Shown here: one piece after another, positions 17,308-24,116 of the stretch
Layout of the letters: every line of letters begins with the position of its first letter
How positions within the stretch are numbered: position 1 is the stretch's first letter
DNA from: Bauldia sp965232525
GTDB taxonomy: Bacteria; Pseudomonadota; Alphaproteobacteria; Rhizobiales; Kaistiaceae
Length of the DNA: 64,000 nt
Reading direction: 5' to 3'
Assembly (NCBI RefSeq): GCF_965232525.1
Contig: NZ_OZ246980.1
Span: 4,292,680-4,356,679, forward strand
The notes under the pieces: generated by a model
What the model saw: the letters and a program-made list of their open reading frames with translations, nothing else
What the model was told of the DNA's origin: nothing
The model's database searches: none
Program-made: the position numbers and the translations under genes

Positions 17308-17679
17308 TCATCCATCGCCGAGATAGGCTTTGACGGTTTCGAGGAACTTGCTCACCGAAATCGGCTTGGAGAGGTAGGCCTCGCATCCGCCCTCGCGAAT
17401 CCGCTCCTCGTCGCCTTTCATGGCGAAAGCGGTGACCGCGATGACCGGAATCGACTTGAGGTCGTCGTCTTCCTTCAGCCATTTAGTGACTTCGAGGCCG
17501 GATACCTCCGGCAGCTGAATGTCCATTAAGATCAGGTCCGGCCGGTGCGCTCGGGCCAGATCCATTGCCTCCAGCCCGTTGCGGGTTTCGAGGATCTCGT
17601 ACCCGCTGGCTTCCAGCAGGTCGTGGAACAGCTTCATGTTGAGTTCGTTGTCTTCGACAACGAGAACGGTCTTTGGCAT
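17308..17679 (-). CDS. divK: Single-domain response regulator DivK
   Basis: Receiver-only protein of 123 residues that controls the cell-cycle kinases DivJ, PleC and DivL and so, indirectly, CtrA phosphorylation. It is almost colinear with Caulobacter DivK: the acidic pair in VVEDNELNMKLFHDLLE, phospho-acceptor Asp53 in LILMDIQLPE, and the EGGCEAYLSKPISV segment with the conserved lysine. The start at 17679 gives the standard MPKTVLVVEDN N-terminus. In related genomes pleD follows divK; here DUF983 follows and pleD is absent from the window. Confidence 0.96.
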   Translation of the reverse strand: MPKTVLVVEDNELNMKLFHDLLEASGYEILETRNGLEAMDLARAHRPDLILMDIQLPEVSGLEVTKWLKEDDDLKSIPVIAVTAFAMKGDEERIREGGCEAYLSKPISVSKFLETVKAYLGDG

Positions 17680-17784
17680 ATCTGCGCGGTGTGCGTATCG
17701 TCCAGCGATCGGTGCCCAGATTCGGCGCACCTTGGGCCACCATATCCGCGATTTCGGGGCGAAAGCCAACCGACGAGTGCTACC

Positions 17785-18063
17785 GTGTTGAAAGACCGCA
17801 ATGACCGTCAAACCGACGCCGAGTCCCTCGCTGTGTCGGCGCTCGCTTATCTTGCCGACAGCCCCGACGACCTAAGCCGCTTTCTGGCGCTCACCGGTCT
17901 CACCCCGGACATGGTGCGCGACGCTGCCGGCGAGCCCGGATTTCTCGTCGGCGTGCTCGACTACCTGCTCGGTGACGAGCGGCTTCTGATGGCCTTTGCC
18001 GAGGACGCCGGCGTTCCACCGGAGACGATCGCTGATGTCCGTCGACGGATCGGAGACCACTGA
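17785..18063 (+). CDS. DUF3572 family protein
   Basis: Short alpha-helical protein (92 residues) of unknown function, typically found divergent from divK in Hyphomicrobiales. The conserved core reads ESLAVSALAYLADSPD, then FLALTGLTPDMVRDAA and GEPGFLVGVLDYLLGDE. The frame is open far upstream, but homology begins only near residue 12, so a GTG at 17785 (or TTG at 17788) is the likely start. The divK start is 105 bases away on the other strand, so the two share a promoter region. The next gene starts five bases after its stop. Confidence 0.8.
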   Translation: MLKDRNDRQTDAESLAVSALAYLADSPDDLSRFLALTGLTPDMVRDAAGEPGFLVGVLDYLLGDERLLMAFAEDAGVPPETIADVRRRIGDH

Positions 18064-18067
18064 AGCG

Positions 18068-18715
18068 ATGGAGAGCATCCCTCTCGACCTCAACGGCTAT
18101 ACCGGCCTGCCGGCGGGCAAGACCGCCAACGTCGCGACCTTCCTGGAGATGACCGAGCCGCCGGCGTCGCGGCCGCCGCTACCGGAGGGGCTATCGGTCC
18201 GGCATGTCATCGACCCTGATCTATCCTGGTATCGCGACCTAATCCGGGAGATAGGCGAAGCGTGGCTCTGGTCGGAGATCCCGATGATGCCGGACGATGC
18301 GCTTCGCGCGATTCTCGACAATCCGAACGTCGAGATCCACGTCATCGAGAACGGATCGGACATCCTAGGCGTTGCCGAGCTCGACCGGCGCCAGCCGGGC
18401 GACGTGGAAATCGTGATGTTCGGGGTCGTCCCAGCGGCGATTGGCGACGGCGTCGCCCATCATCTGATGTCGGCCACCCTACACGCGGCGTTTCGCGTCG
18501 ACACCCACCGGGTCTGGCTCCACACATGCACCAACGATCATCCGGCGGCGCTCCAATTCTACCGCCGTGCCGGCTTCGTGCCCTACAAGATCGCGGTCGA
18601 AGTGATGGACGACCCAAGGCTGTCCGGCCGTTACCCGGAAACAGCCGCCCCGCATGTCCCGCTCATTCGGCCACGAAGTGCTTCGGGCAGCAAGGAACCG
18701 GCGAGAGGCGACTAG
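18068..18715 (+). CDS. GNAT-family N-acetyltransferase
   Basis: Acyl-CoA-dependent acetyltransferase of 215 residues. The GNAT core runs from about 50 to 180: a beta strand with IHVIENGSDILGVAEL, the acetyl-CoA loop region GVVPAAIGDGVAHHLM (a loose form of the Q/RxxGxG/A motif) and the C-terminal THRVWLHTCTNDHPAALQFY with the FYRRAGF motif. ATG 18068 lies five bases after the DUF3572 stop, indicating one transcript; upstream ATGs would overlap that gene. The acceptor is unknown. Its 3' end overlaps the convergent fliJ gene by four bases. Confidence 0.85.
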   Translation: MESIPLDLNGYTGLPAGKTANVATFLEMTEPPASRPPLPEGLSVRHVIDPDLSWYRDLIREIGEAWLWSEIPMMPDDALRAILDNPNVEIHVIENGSDILGVAELDRRQPGDVEIVMFGVVPAAIGDGVAHHLMSATLHAAFRVDTHRVWLHTCTNDHPAALQFYRRAGFVPYKIAVEVMDDPRLSGRYPETAAPHVPLIRPRSASGSKEPARGD

Positions 18716-19095
18716 TGACCACCGGCAGCGGTCTGGTGTTGCGGTGTCTCACCGGATCGATCAACGGCATCGCGTTGGAGCAGCGCTTCGACCTTTTCGA
18801 GTTCGCTGGTCGCTTCGGCGAGTTCGGTCGTAGCGGCCGCCAGTTGCGCCTTGAGATCATCCGCTGATGCCTTGAGATTGTCGCGACGCTGGACGGCAGC
18901 CCTTGCGGCGGTCGGAAACGCGAAATGCTCGACATCCTGAATGCCGGTTCGCTTCTGTTCCGCTGCAACCTGAGCGGCGAGGTCCGACGCCATCTTCTCG
19001 AACTCTGCGATCATCGCCTCGATCTGGCCGACCTGACGCCGCTTCTCGTCGACGTTGAACCGTTTCAAACGGACCAGGCTCTCTTTCGACTTCAT
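18712..19095 (-). CDS. fliJ: FliJ-like flagellar export chaperone
   Basis: A 127-residue, almost wholly coiled-coil protein with the alphaproteobacterial FliJ start (KSKESLVRLKRFNVDEKRRQ) and the internal HFAFPTAARAAVQRRDNL segment. FliJ binds the export ATPase FliI and helps deliver rod and hook subunits. ATG 19095 has GGGAG eight bases upstream and is preferred to the GTG at 19101. In relatives the same gene is usually divergent from ctrA and next to fliI. Here ctrA is divergent as expected, but fliI is not in the window, so the gene stands alone. Confidence 0.85.
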   Translation of the reverse strand: MKSKESLVRLKRFNVDEKRRQVGQIEAMIAEFEKMASDLAAQVAAEQKRTGIQDVEHFAFPTAARAAVQRRDNLKASADDLKAQLAAATTELAEATSELEKVEALLQRDAVDRSGETPQHQTAAGGH

Positions 19096-19231
19096 GACCA
19101 CGCTCCCTTAGCCTCCTGAACCGCCACTGTTTTTCGGCGGCCTTCATACTTTTTTTGGCGACGCTTTTCGGGCGACCGCACCGGACCGGGCAGCCGGCCA
19201 GGGACGGTAACCTTTCGTTTACGTCTCGCGT

Positions 19232-19465
19232 TAATCATGACCGAGGATGGCTTAACCCCGGGTAAACCGGGCAGCAATCAACCCGGTGGAAATCACCGAG
19301 TCCGTTGAGTCGCTTTGGGGATTTCCATGATGCCGGTTAACGCAGTCTTACTCAGTAGATTTGTCGCTAAATCGAGCAAGTGAAAGATTTTCCTCAATTG
19401 GGCGTTAATCAGCTTGTCCGATGGAATCAGTGTTTGTTAACCATTGAGGGATAGCGTTGCGAATC
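19232..19465. promoter_or_regulatory. ctrA upstream control region with CtrA half-sites and GANTC sites
   Basis: The 444-base gap between fliJ and ctrA contains TTAA half-sites at 19232, 19253, 19337 and 19405. One has the near-complete form TTAA-N7-TTAC (19337-19351), and there is an extended half-site TTAACCAT at 19437-19444. Four GANTC methylation sites lie at 19298, 19307, 19424 and 19461. In Caulobacter, CtrA binds its own promoters through TTAA-N7-TTAA and TTAACCAT sites, and CcrM methylation of GANTC times expression, so the same logic is likely here. The divergent fliJ gene may share the region. Confidence 0.65.
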
Positions 19466-19539
19466 GGAGCTAACTGTTTCTGTGCATCCGCGGGAGCCGC
19501 CGGTTCGCCCGTTTGGCGAGACAGGCCAGGGGGAGTGGT

Positions 19540-20241
19540 ATGCGAGTACTCTTGATCGAAGACGACAGCGCCACTGCGCAGAGCATCGAGCTGATGCTGA
19601 AGTCGGAGAGCTTCAACGTCTACACCACCGATCTCGGCGAAGAAGGTGTCGATCTCGGCAAGCTGTACGACTACGACATCATCCTCCTCGACCTGAACCT
19701 GCCGGACATGTCCGGCTACGAGGTGCTCCGCTCGCTCCGGGTGTCGAAGGTGAAGACGCCGATCCTGATTCTCTCCGGCCTCGCCGGGATCGAGGACAAG
19801 GTCCGCGGTCTCGGCTTCGGTGCCGACGATTACATGACCAAGCCCTTCCACAAGGATGAGCTGATCGCCCGCATCCACGCGATCGTTCGTCGGTCGAAGG
19901 GACATGCCCAGTCGGTGATCATCACCGGCGAACTCGCCGTCAACCTCGATACCAAGACTGTCGAGGTCAACGGCCAAAGGGTTCACCTGACCGGCAAGGA
20001 ATACCAGATGCTGGAGCTGCTCTCGCTCCGCAAGGGTACGACGCTGACCAAGGAGATGTTCCTCAACCATCTCTATGGAGGCATGGACGAGCCCGAACTC
20101 AAGATCATTGACGTCTTCATCTGCAAGCTGCGTAAGAAGCTTGCCGCGGCGACCGGCGGCCTCAACTACATCGAGACGGTGTGGGGCCGCGGTTATGTGC
20201 TGCGCGAACCGGACGAGACCGAGATTCGCGAAAGCGCCTGA
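19540..20241 (+). CDS. ctrA: Cell-cycle master response regulator CtrA
   Basis: OmpR-type two-domain regulator of 233 residues that controls division, replication and motility genes in alphaproteobacteria. The receiver has the acidic pair in LIEDDSATAQ, phospho-acceptor Asp51 in LLDLNLPDMSGYE and the lysine in DDYMTKPFHKDE. The DNA-binding domain contains the nearly invariant HLTGKEYQMLELLSLRKG and DEPELKIIDVFICKLRKKL. ATG 19540 has GGGGGAG upstream and gives the family N-terminus MRVLLIEDD. It is followed by an intrinsic terminator and then by chpT on the opposite strand. Confidence 0.98.
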   Translation: MRVLLIEDDSATAQSIELMLKSESFNVYTTDLGEEGVDLGKLYDYDIILLDLNLPDMSGYEVLRSLRVSKVKTPILILSGLAGIEDKVRGLGFGADDYMTKPFHKDELIARIHAIVRRSKGHAQSVIITGELAVNLDTKTVEVNGQRVHLTGKEYQMLELLSLRKGTTLTKEMFLNHLYGGMDEPELKIIDVFICKLRKKLAAATGGLNYIETVWGRGYVLREPDETEIRESA

Positions 20242-20276
20242 CGCCGACACCGATTCCGATCAAAGCGCGCTGCCGG

Positions 20277-20302
20277 CCCCGCCTTTCGAGGCGGGGTTTT
20301 TT
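20277..20302 (+). terminator. Intrinsic terminator of ctrA
   Basis: CCCCGCC (20277-20283) and GGCGGGG (20290-20296) form a 7-bp GC stem with a TTTCGA loop, followed at once by six T. It lies 36 bases after the ctrA stop and just before the chpT stop on the other strand. Confidence 0.9.
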
Positions 20303-20315
20303 CTCGGAGATGGTA

Positions 20316-20963
20316 TTAGGCAGAGGGCCGCGCCTCAATCACCACATCGTCGCCATCGACACGGGCGGTGACCGCCATCCCGCTGCTGCGGGCCAACGCG
20401 CCGGCGTAATAGCCCTGCACGGCCTGGGCATCGACCTCGATCCCTTCGATATCGCCGGGAACCAGGCGATCGAAAGCTGCCGGAACCCGGGCATTCGGCC
20501 CCGCGGCCTGCAGGGCGAAGCGAGGTGAGGTCGCATCGCCCTCGACGGTGACTGTGATCCGACCGCCGCGGGGGACCGCGGCGTTGGCGAGCAACACGAG
20601 ATTGAGCAGGAGCTTCACCAGGTCCTTGCCCATCAGTGCGGGCGGCGCCGTCCAGGAAAAGTCGGCTTTCTCGCCCTCCATGTAACCAGTCGCCACCTTC
20701 TCGGCATCGGCAAGGTCGATCTCCGCGCCGGCCGAACCGGCTGCGCCGAACGCCAAGCGCGCGAATTGCAGCTTGGCGGAGCCCTGTCTGGCGCTCCGCC
20801 GGATCAGGTCGAAGGCAAAATCGCGCATGTCTTCGCTGTTGTCCTCGTCGAGGACCTCGAGCCCGTTGGTGATCGCACCGACCGGCGAAATGATGTCGTG
20901 ACAGACGCGACTGCACAGCAGCGCCGCCAGATCGAGGGCATCGAGTTCCTTGACCGCGCTCAT
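20316..20963 (-). CDS. chpT: Histidine phosphotransferase ChpT
   Basis: Dimeric phosphotransfer protein that carries phosphate from the hybrid kinase CckA to CtrA and CpdR. The dimerisation and phosphotransfer helices contain the active His22 in LCSRVCHDIISPVGAITNGL, and the C-terminal half is the degenerate HATPase-like domain (residues about 90-215). ATG 20963 is preceded by GGAGG at ideal spacing, giving 215 residues; the frame extends upstream without similarity. It is convergent with ctrA. Having divK, ctrA and chpT within 4 kb places most of the CtrA-control pathway together. Confidence 0.93.
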   Translation of the reverse strand: MSAVKELDALDLAALLCSRVCHDIISPVGAITNGLEVLDEDNSEDMRDFAFDLIRRSARQGSAKLQFARLAFGAAGSAGAEIDLADAEKVATGYMEGEKADFSWTAPPALMGKDLVKLLLNLVLLANAAVPRGGRITVTVEGDATSPRFALQAAGPNARVPAAFDRLVPGDIEGIEVDAQAVQGYYAGALARSSGMAVTARVDGDDVVIEARPSA

Positions 20964-21089
20964 GTCGCCTCCTCGTCGTTGCCCGACGCCGAATCGCCAG
21001 CGCACGAGCCATCGCCCGGATACAACGGGCCCTGACATGTGCCAACCGGACGCCCCGAAAACGCCCCGGCGACGCCGCTTTCTTCACGC

Positions 21090-21125
21090 TTAATTCACTC
21101 TAGAGACCGAATGATTCACCGATTC
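21090..21125. promoter_or_regulatory. eipA upstream region with CtrA half-site and two GANTC sites
   Basis: A TTAA half-site (21090-21093) followed seven bases later by TAGA, a weak partner, lies 65 bases before eipA. Two GATTC (GANTC-type) sites follow at 21113 and 21121. CtrA and CcrM control is plausible because eipA belongs to the CtrA regulon in Brucella. The 194-base gap to chpT shows one more GAATC at 20991. Confidence 0.4.
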
Positions 21126-21157
21126 CAGCGGTCACTACCGGCAACTAGAGGATTCCG

Positions 21158-21865
21158 ATGTTTGACACCGCCCGCCGCATCCTCGCGGCCGCTTTGTTCG
21201 CCACATTGCCGTTGATGGCATTGGCGACGGGATCGGCACTGGCCCAGGACAACGTCGTCACGGGTTCGGTGGCCCCGGTGTCACCGGAGACGCGTGTCTA
21301 TCCGGCCCAGCCAGGCGCCGGCGCCCCCTTAGCGACCGACCCGGGCGCGACCGTCGACCCGGCGCTGCCACCTGTCGATCCTGGCCGGTTCAGCCATCGG
21401 GAACTGGTCAATGCCGGCCACCAGTTCTTCGGCGACGTGTCGCAAGGCTTGGCCGGCGTCGTGGAACACGCCATAAGCCGATACGGCCTCCCCAACGGCT
21501 ACATCATCGGCGAGGAAGCCAGTGGCGCGGTGATCGGCGGCGCCCGGTACGGCGAGGGCGTCCTGTACACCAAGAACGCCGGGCAGCATCGGGTCTACTG
21601 GCAAGGGCCTTCGCTTGGGCTCGACGTCGGCGCGAACGGCAACCGGGTGATGATGCTGATCTACGACCTGCCGTCACTCGACGCCCTGTTCCGCCGCTAC
21701 ATCGGAATCAATGGCTCGGCCTATGCGGTCGCCGGCCTCGGTATGACGGTGCTTTCCCGCGATGGCACCTACGTCGTTCCCATCGTTTCGGGCCTCGGCG
21801 CCCGTCTCGGTGTCAACTTCGGCTACCTCAAATTCACCAGCCGGCCGACTTGGAACCCGTTCTAG
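21158..21865 (+). CDS. eipA: EipA family periplasmic envelope-integrity protein (DUF1134)
   Basis: Exported protein of 235 residues with a signal peptide of about 30 residues ending in ALAQ, then a proline-rich linker, and from about 90 the DUF1134 beta-barrel domain (RYGLPNGYIIGEEASGAVIG, GLDVGANGNRVMMLIYDLP, TVLSRDGTYVVPIVSGLGAR). In Brucella the homologue supports cell-envelope integrity and division and is controlled by CtrA. To my knowledge it sits next to chpT there too, in agreement with this arrangement. AGAGGA precedes the ATG. The biochemical activity is not known. Confidence 0.92.
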   Translation: MFDTARRILAAALFATLPLMALATGSALAQDNVVTGSVAPVSPETRVYPAQPGAGAPLATDPGATVDPALPPVDPGRFSHRELVNAGHQFFGDVSQGLAGVVEHAISRYGLPNGYIIGEEASGAVIGGARYGEGVLYTKNAGQHRVYWQGPSLGLDVGANGNRVMMLIYDLPSLDALFRRYIGINGSAYAVAGLGMTVLSRDGTYVVPIVSGLGARLGVNFGYLKFTSRPTWNPF

Positions 21866-21908
21866 TCTGACGTTTCGCCTTTTCAGCGGGTGTGTGACCG
21901 CAATCATT

Positions 21909-21968
21909 GGCCGTGGCCGGAGAACCCGGCTTAGTGCTATGAGGGGCGGCGGCGTACCGGCCACGGCC
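21909..21968. repeat. 12-bp inverted repeat between eipA and the coiled-coil gene
   Basis: GGCCGTGGCCGG (21909-21920) and CCGGCCACGGCC (21957-21968) are perfect inverted repeats 36 bases apart. In RNA they would form a very stable stem ahead of the next gene. No T-tract follows, so it looks more like a leader or processing structure than a terminator. It lies 40 bases before the next start codon. Confidence 0.5.
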
Positions 21969-22008
21969 GGTGCTCGCGCGGTTCCTTCGGTGCTGGAGTA
22001 GCGGACCG

Positions 22009-23289
22009 TTGATCGAAGCGATCATGTTTTTCGTGCTGGGCCTGCTGATTGCAGGGCTTGTGGCGCTTGCGCTGGCGCCGGTGATGTGGCGGCGGGCCGA
22101 CCGGCTCGCCCGCGCTCGGGTCCAAGCCGCCCTGCCGATGACCATGACCGAAATCCAGGCGGAGAAGGACCAGCTCCGCGCCGATTTCGCCATCTCGGCC
22201 CGGCGCCTCGAAATCAAGGCCGACCAACTCGAATCAAACGCCAATCAGCAAAAGCTTGAGATCAGCCGATCGCGGACCGAGATCGCACGGCTCGAGGCCG
22301 ATCGCGCCGCTAAAGTCGAGACGATCGCCGCGCTCGACGAGCGGATCGCGCAGCTCAACAACGACGTGGAAACCGCGGAAGGAAAGATCGCCGAGGCACG
22401 GACCGAACTCGCCGCGCGCGACGTTTCGCTGACCGAGCGGGCGGCAGAGATCAAGGGGCTCGAGGCGAAGCTCAAGGAGGCGGAGATCCTCAGTGAGGAG
22501 CAGAAGCTCGAACTGGTCGCACGGGACACCAGCATCGGCAACCTTAACGATTCGCTGGCGACCGCGAAGGCCACGGAGGAGGAAACCGGCCTCGCCCGCG
22601 ACAAGCTCTCGGCCGAACTAGATGAAGAGCGCAGGCAGCTCACAGCCGAGCAACGCCGGGTGGAGGAACTGTCGGCCCGGATCACCGCCTTCGAGGCGGA
22701 GCGCGCCGACCGGCTGGCGACACTGGAACGGCGGACCGAGGAACTCAAAACCCTGCAGGCGGAGCTCGCGGCGGAGAAGGTGCAGCGCGAGAAGCTCAGC
22801 GCCGACGTTGCCCAGCTGCAGCCCTCCAGCGACACGACGGCGGCCGCAAGCTCGCCGTTGCCGGCCGGCGGGGACAACGTCCGCAAGGCGCTGGAAGCCG
22901 CGGAAGCCGAGACGGAAAAACTGAGCGCACGGCTTGCCAGCCTCGAGACCGACCACGAAGCGCTGCGCGCCGAGAACGCCGAACTCAAACGGATCGCCGG
23001 CACCGATTGGGAGGCAGCGCGTGCCGCCGATCAAGCCATCCGCGACCGCCTGACGGAGATCGCCGCCGCAGTCATGGAGACGACCTCCAAAACCGAGCAG
23101 GCCGCCACTCACGCCAACGGACAAAACGGCAGTGAGTCGAAGCAAAAACCTGTCGAAGCAGTGCCAGACACCGAAAAACCGGCGGCCTCCGAACCGAAGC
23201 AACCGCCGCAGGCACCGGCTCAACCGACCGTAGGACAGACCCTGGCGCGCCGCATTCGCGCCCTGCAACACGCCGGCGCGCGCCAATAA
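22009..23289 (+). CDS. Membrane-anchored coiled-coil protein of unknown function
   Basis: Residues 5-25 (IMFFVLGLLIAGLVALALA) form a single membrane anchor, followed by RRADRLARARV and the conserved block TMTEIQAEKDQLRADFAIS. Residues about 60-285 are a continuous charged coiled coil in the cytoplasm; the last 140 residues are Pro-, Gln- and Ala-rich and end in TLARRIRALQHAGARQ. Proteins with this N-terminus occur near ctrA and chpT in other Hyphomicrobiales but have no assigned role. I choose the TTG at 22009 because it gives the common MIEAIMFF start; ATG 22024 is the alternative. The length is 426 residues. Confidence 0.8.
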   Translation: MIEAIMFFVLGLLIAGLVALALAPVMWRRADRLARARVQAALPMTMTEIQAEKDQLRADFAISARRLEIKADQLESNANQQKLEISRSRTEIARLEADRAAKVETIAALDERIAQLNNDVETAEGKIAEARTELAARDVSLTERAAEIKGLEAKLKEAEILSEEQKLELVARDTSIGNLNDSLATAKATEEETGLARDKLSAELDEERRQLTAEQRRVEELSARITAFEAERADRLATLERRTEELKTLQAELAAEKVQREKLSADVAQLQPSSDTTAAASSPLPAGGDNVRKALEAAEAETEKLSARLASLETDHEALRAENAELKRIAGTDWEAARAADQAIRDRLTEIAAAVMETTSKTEQAATHANGQNGSESKQKPVEAVPDTEKPAASEPKQPPQAPAQPTVGQTLARRIRALQHAGARQ

Positions 23290-23342
23290 CGGCCCGGCTG
23301 CATCGCTGATGCCCAAGCCGGGGGCGCGGCTTGCCGAACTGA

Positions 23343-24026
23343 TCAGCGCCTTCGGAAGACCAGCATCAGGTTGTTGGCCGGCATGGCGACCATATCGGCA
23401 AGGTTAAGGCCGACGGTCAGCGCATACCCCTCGACATCGGCGACGTCGCGTACGCCCCAGGATGGATCGCTCAGCCGTAGCGACCGGTCAAATGCCGCGT
23501 TGCTGGGCGCGGTGTGCTCGCCGTCGCGTTTGAACGGGCCGTAGATGAAAAGGAGCCCGCCCGTACCGAGATAGCGACCGGCGCCCTGCATGATGCCCTC
23601 CGTCACCGCCCACGGCGCAATATGCAAGACGTTGATTGCGACAATCGCGGCAAGGTCCCTATTCGGCGGCCGGCCAGTCCGACCGAACCGCCAGTCGGTC
23701 GCGGTCGCATCGAGCGCCATCGGAGCGGCAAGGTTCGGCAGTCGCGCGGCCTCGCGCCAGGCCGCGATGCTTCTCAGATGATCGTCGCTTGGGTCGGTGG
23801 GCCACCAGCGCAGACCGCGCATCGCCTCTGCAAACGCAACACAGTGCTGCCCGGTCCCGCTGCCGATCTCGACCACATCGCCGGACGATTCGCCAAGCCA
23901 TCGTTCAAGAACCGCGCGGATCGGTCCGACGTTGCGATGAAAGGAGGGTGAATCGAGACGAGCGGACGCGCCGATCAAAGGGCTGCTACCTGTATCAAAA
24001 TCGATCCGGAACCGTGCGTCCTTCAA
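23343..24026 (-). CDS. DUF938 SAM-dependent methyltransferase-like protein
   Basis: Class I methyltransferase fold of 227 residues. The SAM-binding loop is VVEIGSGTGQH (about 51-61), with the acidic second strand in WWPTDPSDDHL, and motif IV-like AIVAINVLHIAPWA. The N-terminal RLDSPSFHRNVGPIRAVLERWL corresponds to the family hallmark. The substrate is unknown. The start at 24026 gives a short extra N-terminal stretch; it is convergent with the preceding gene and divergent from the next operon, with about 90 bases between starts. Confidence 0.88.
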   Translation of the reverse strand: MKDARFRIDFDTGSSPLIGASARLDSPSFHRNVGPIRAVLERWLGESSGDVVEIGSGTGQHCVAFAEAMRGLRWWPTDPSDDHLRSIAAWREAARLPNLAAPMALDATATDWRFGRTGRPPNRDLAAIVAINVLHIAPWAVTEGIMQGAGRYLGTGGLLFIYGPFKRDGEHTAPSNAAFDRSLRLSDPSWGVRDVADVEGYALTVGLNLADMVAMPANNLMLVFRRR

Positions 24027-24116
24027 AGCGCGATCTTCTGCTGCTCAATCTGAAAAGGTTCCAACTTGCTTCCCGGGTGTTATCCTGCGTGTCGGGACAA
24101 GCGGGGGAGTGATGAC

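Noticed and set aside
19405..20250. Minus-strand open frame opposite ctrA
   Set aside because: ctrA is nearly identical in order and motifs to the known protein; the opposite frame is a shadow.
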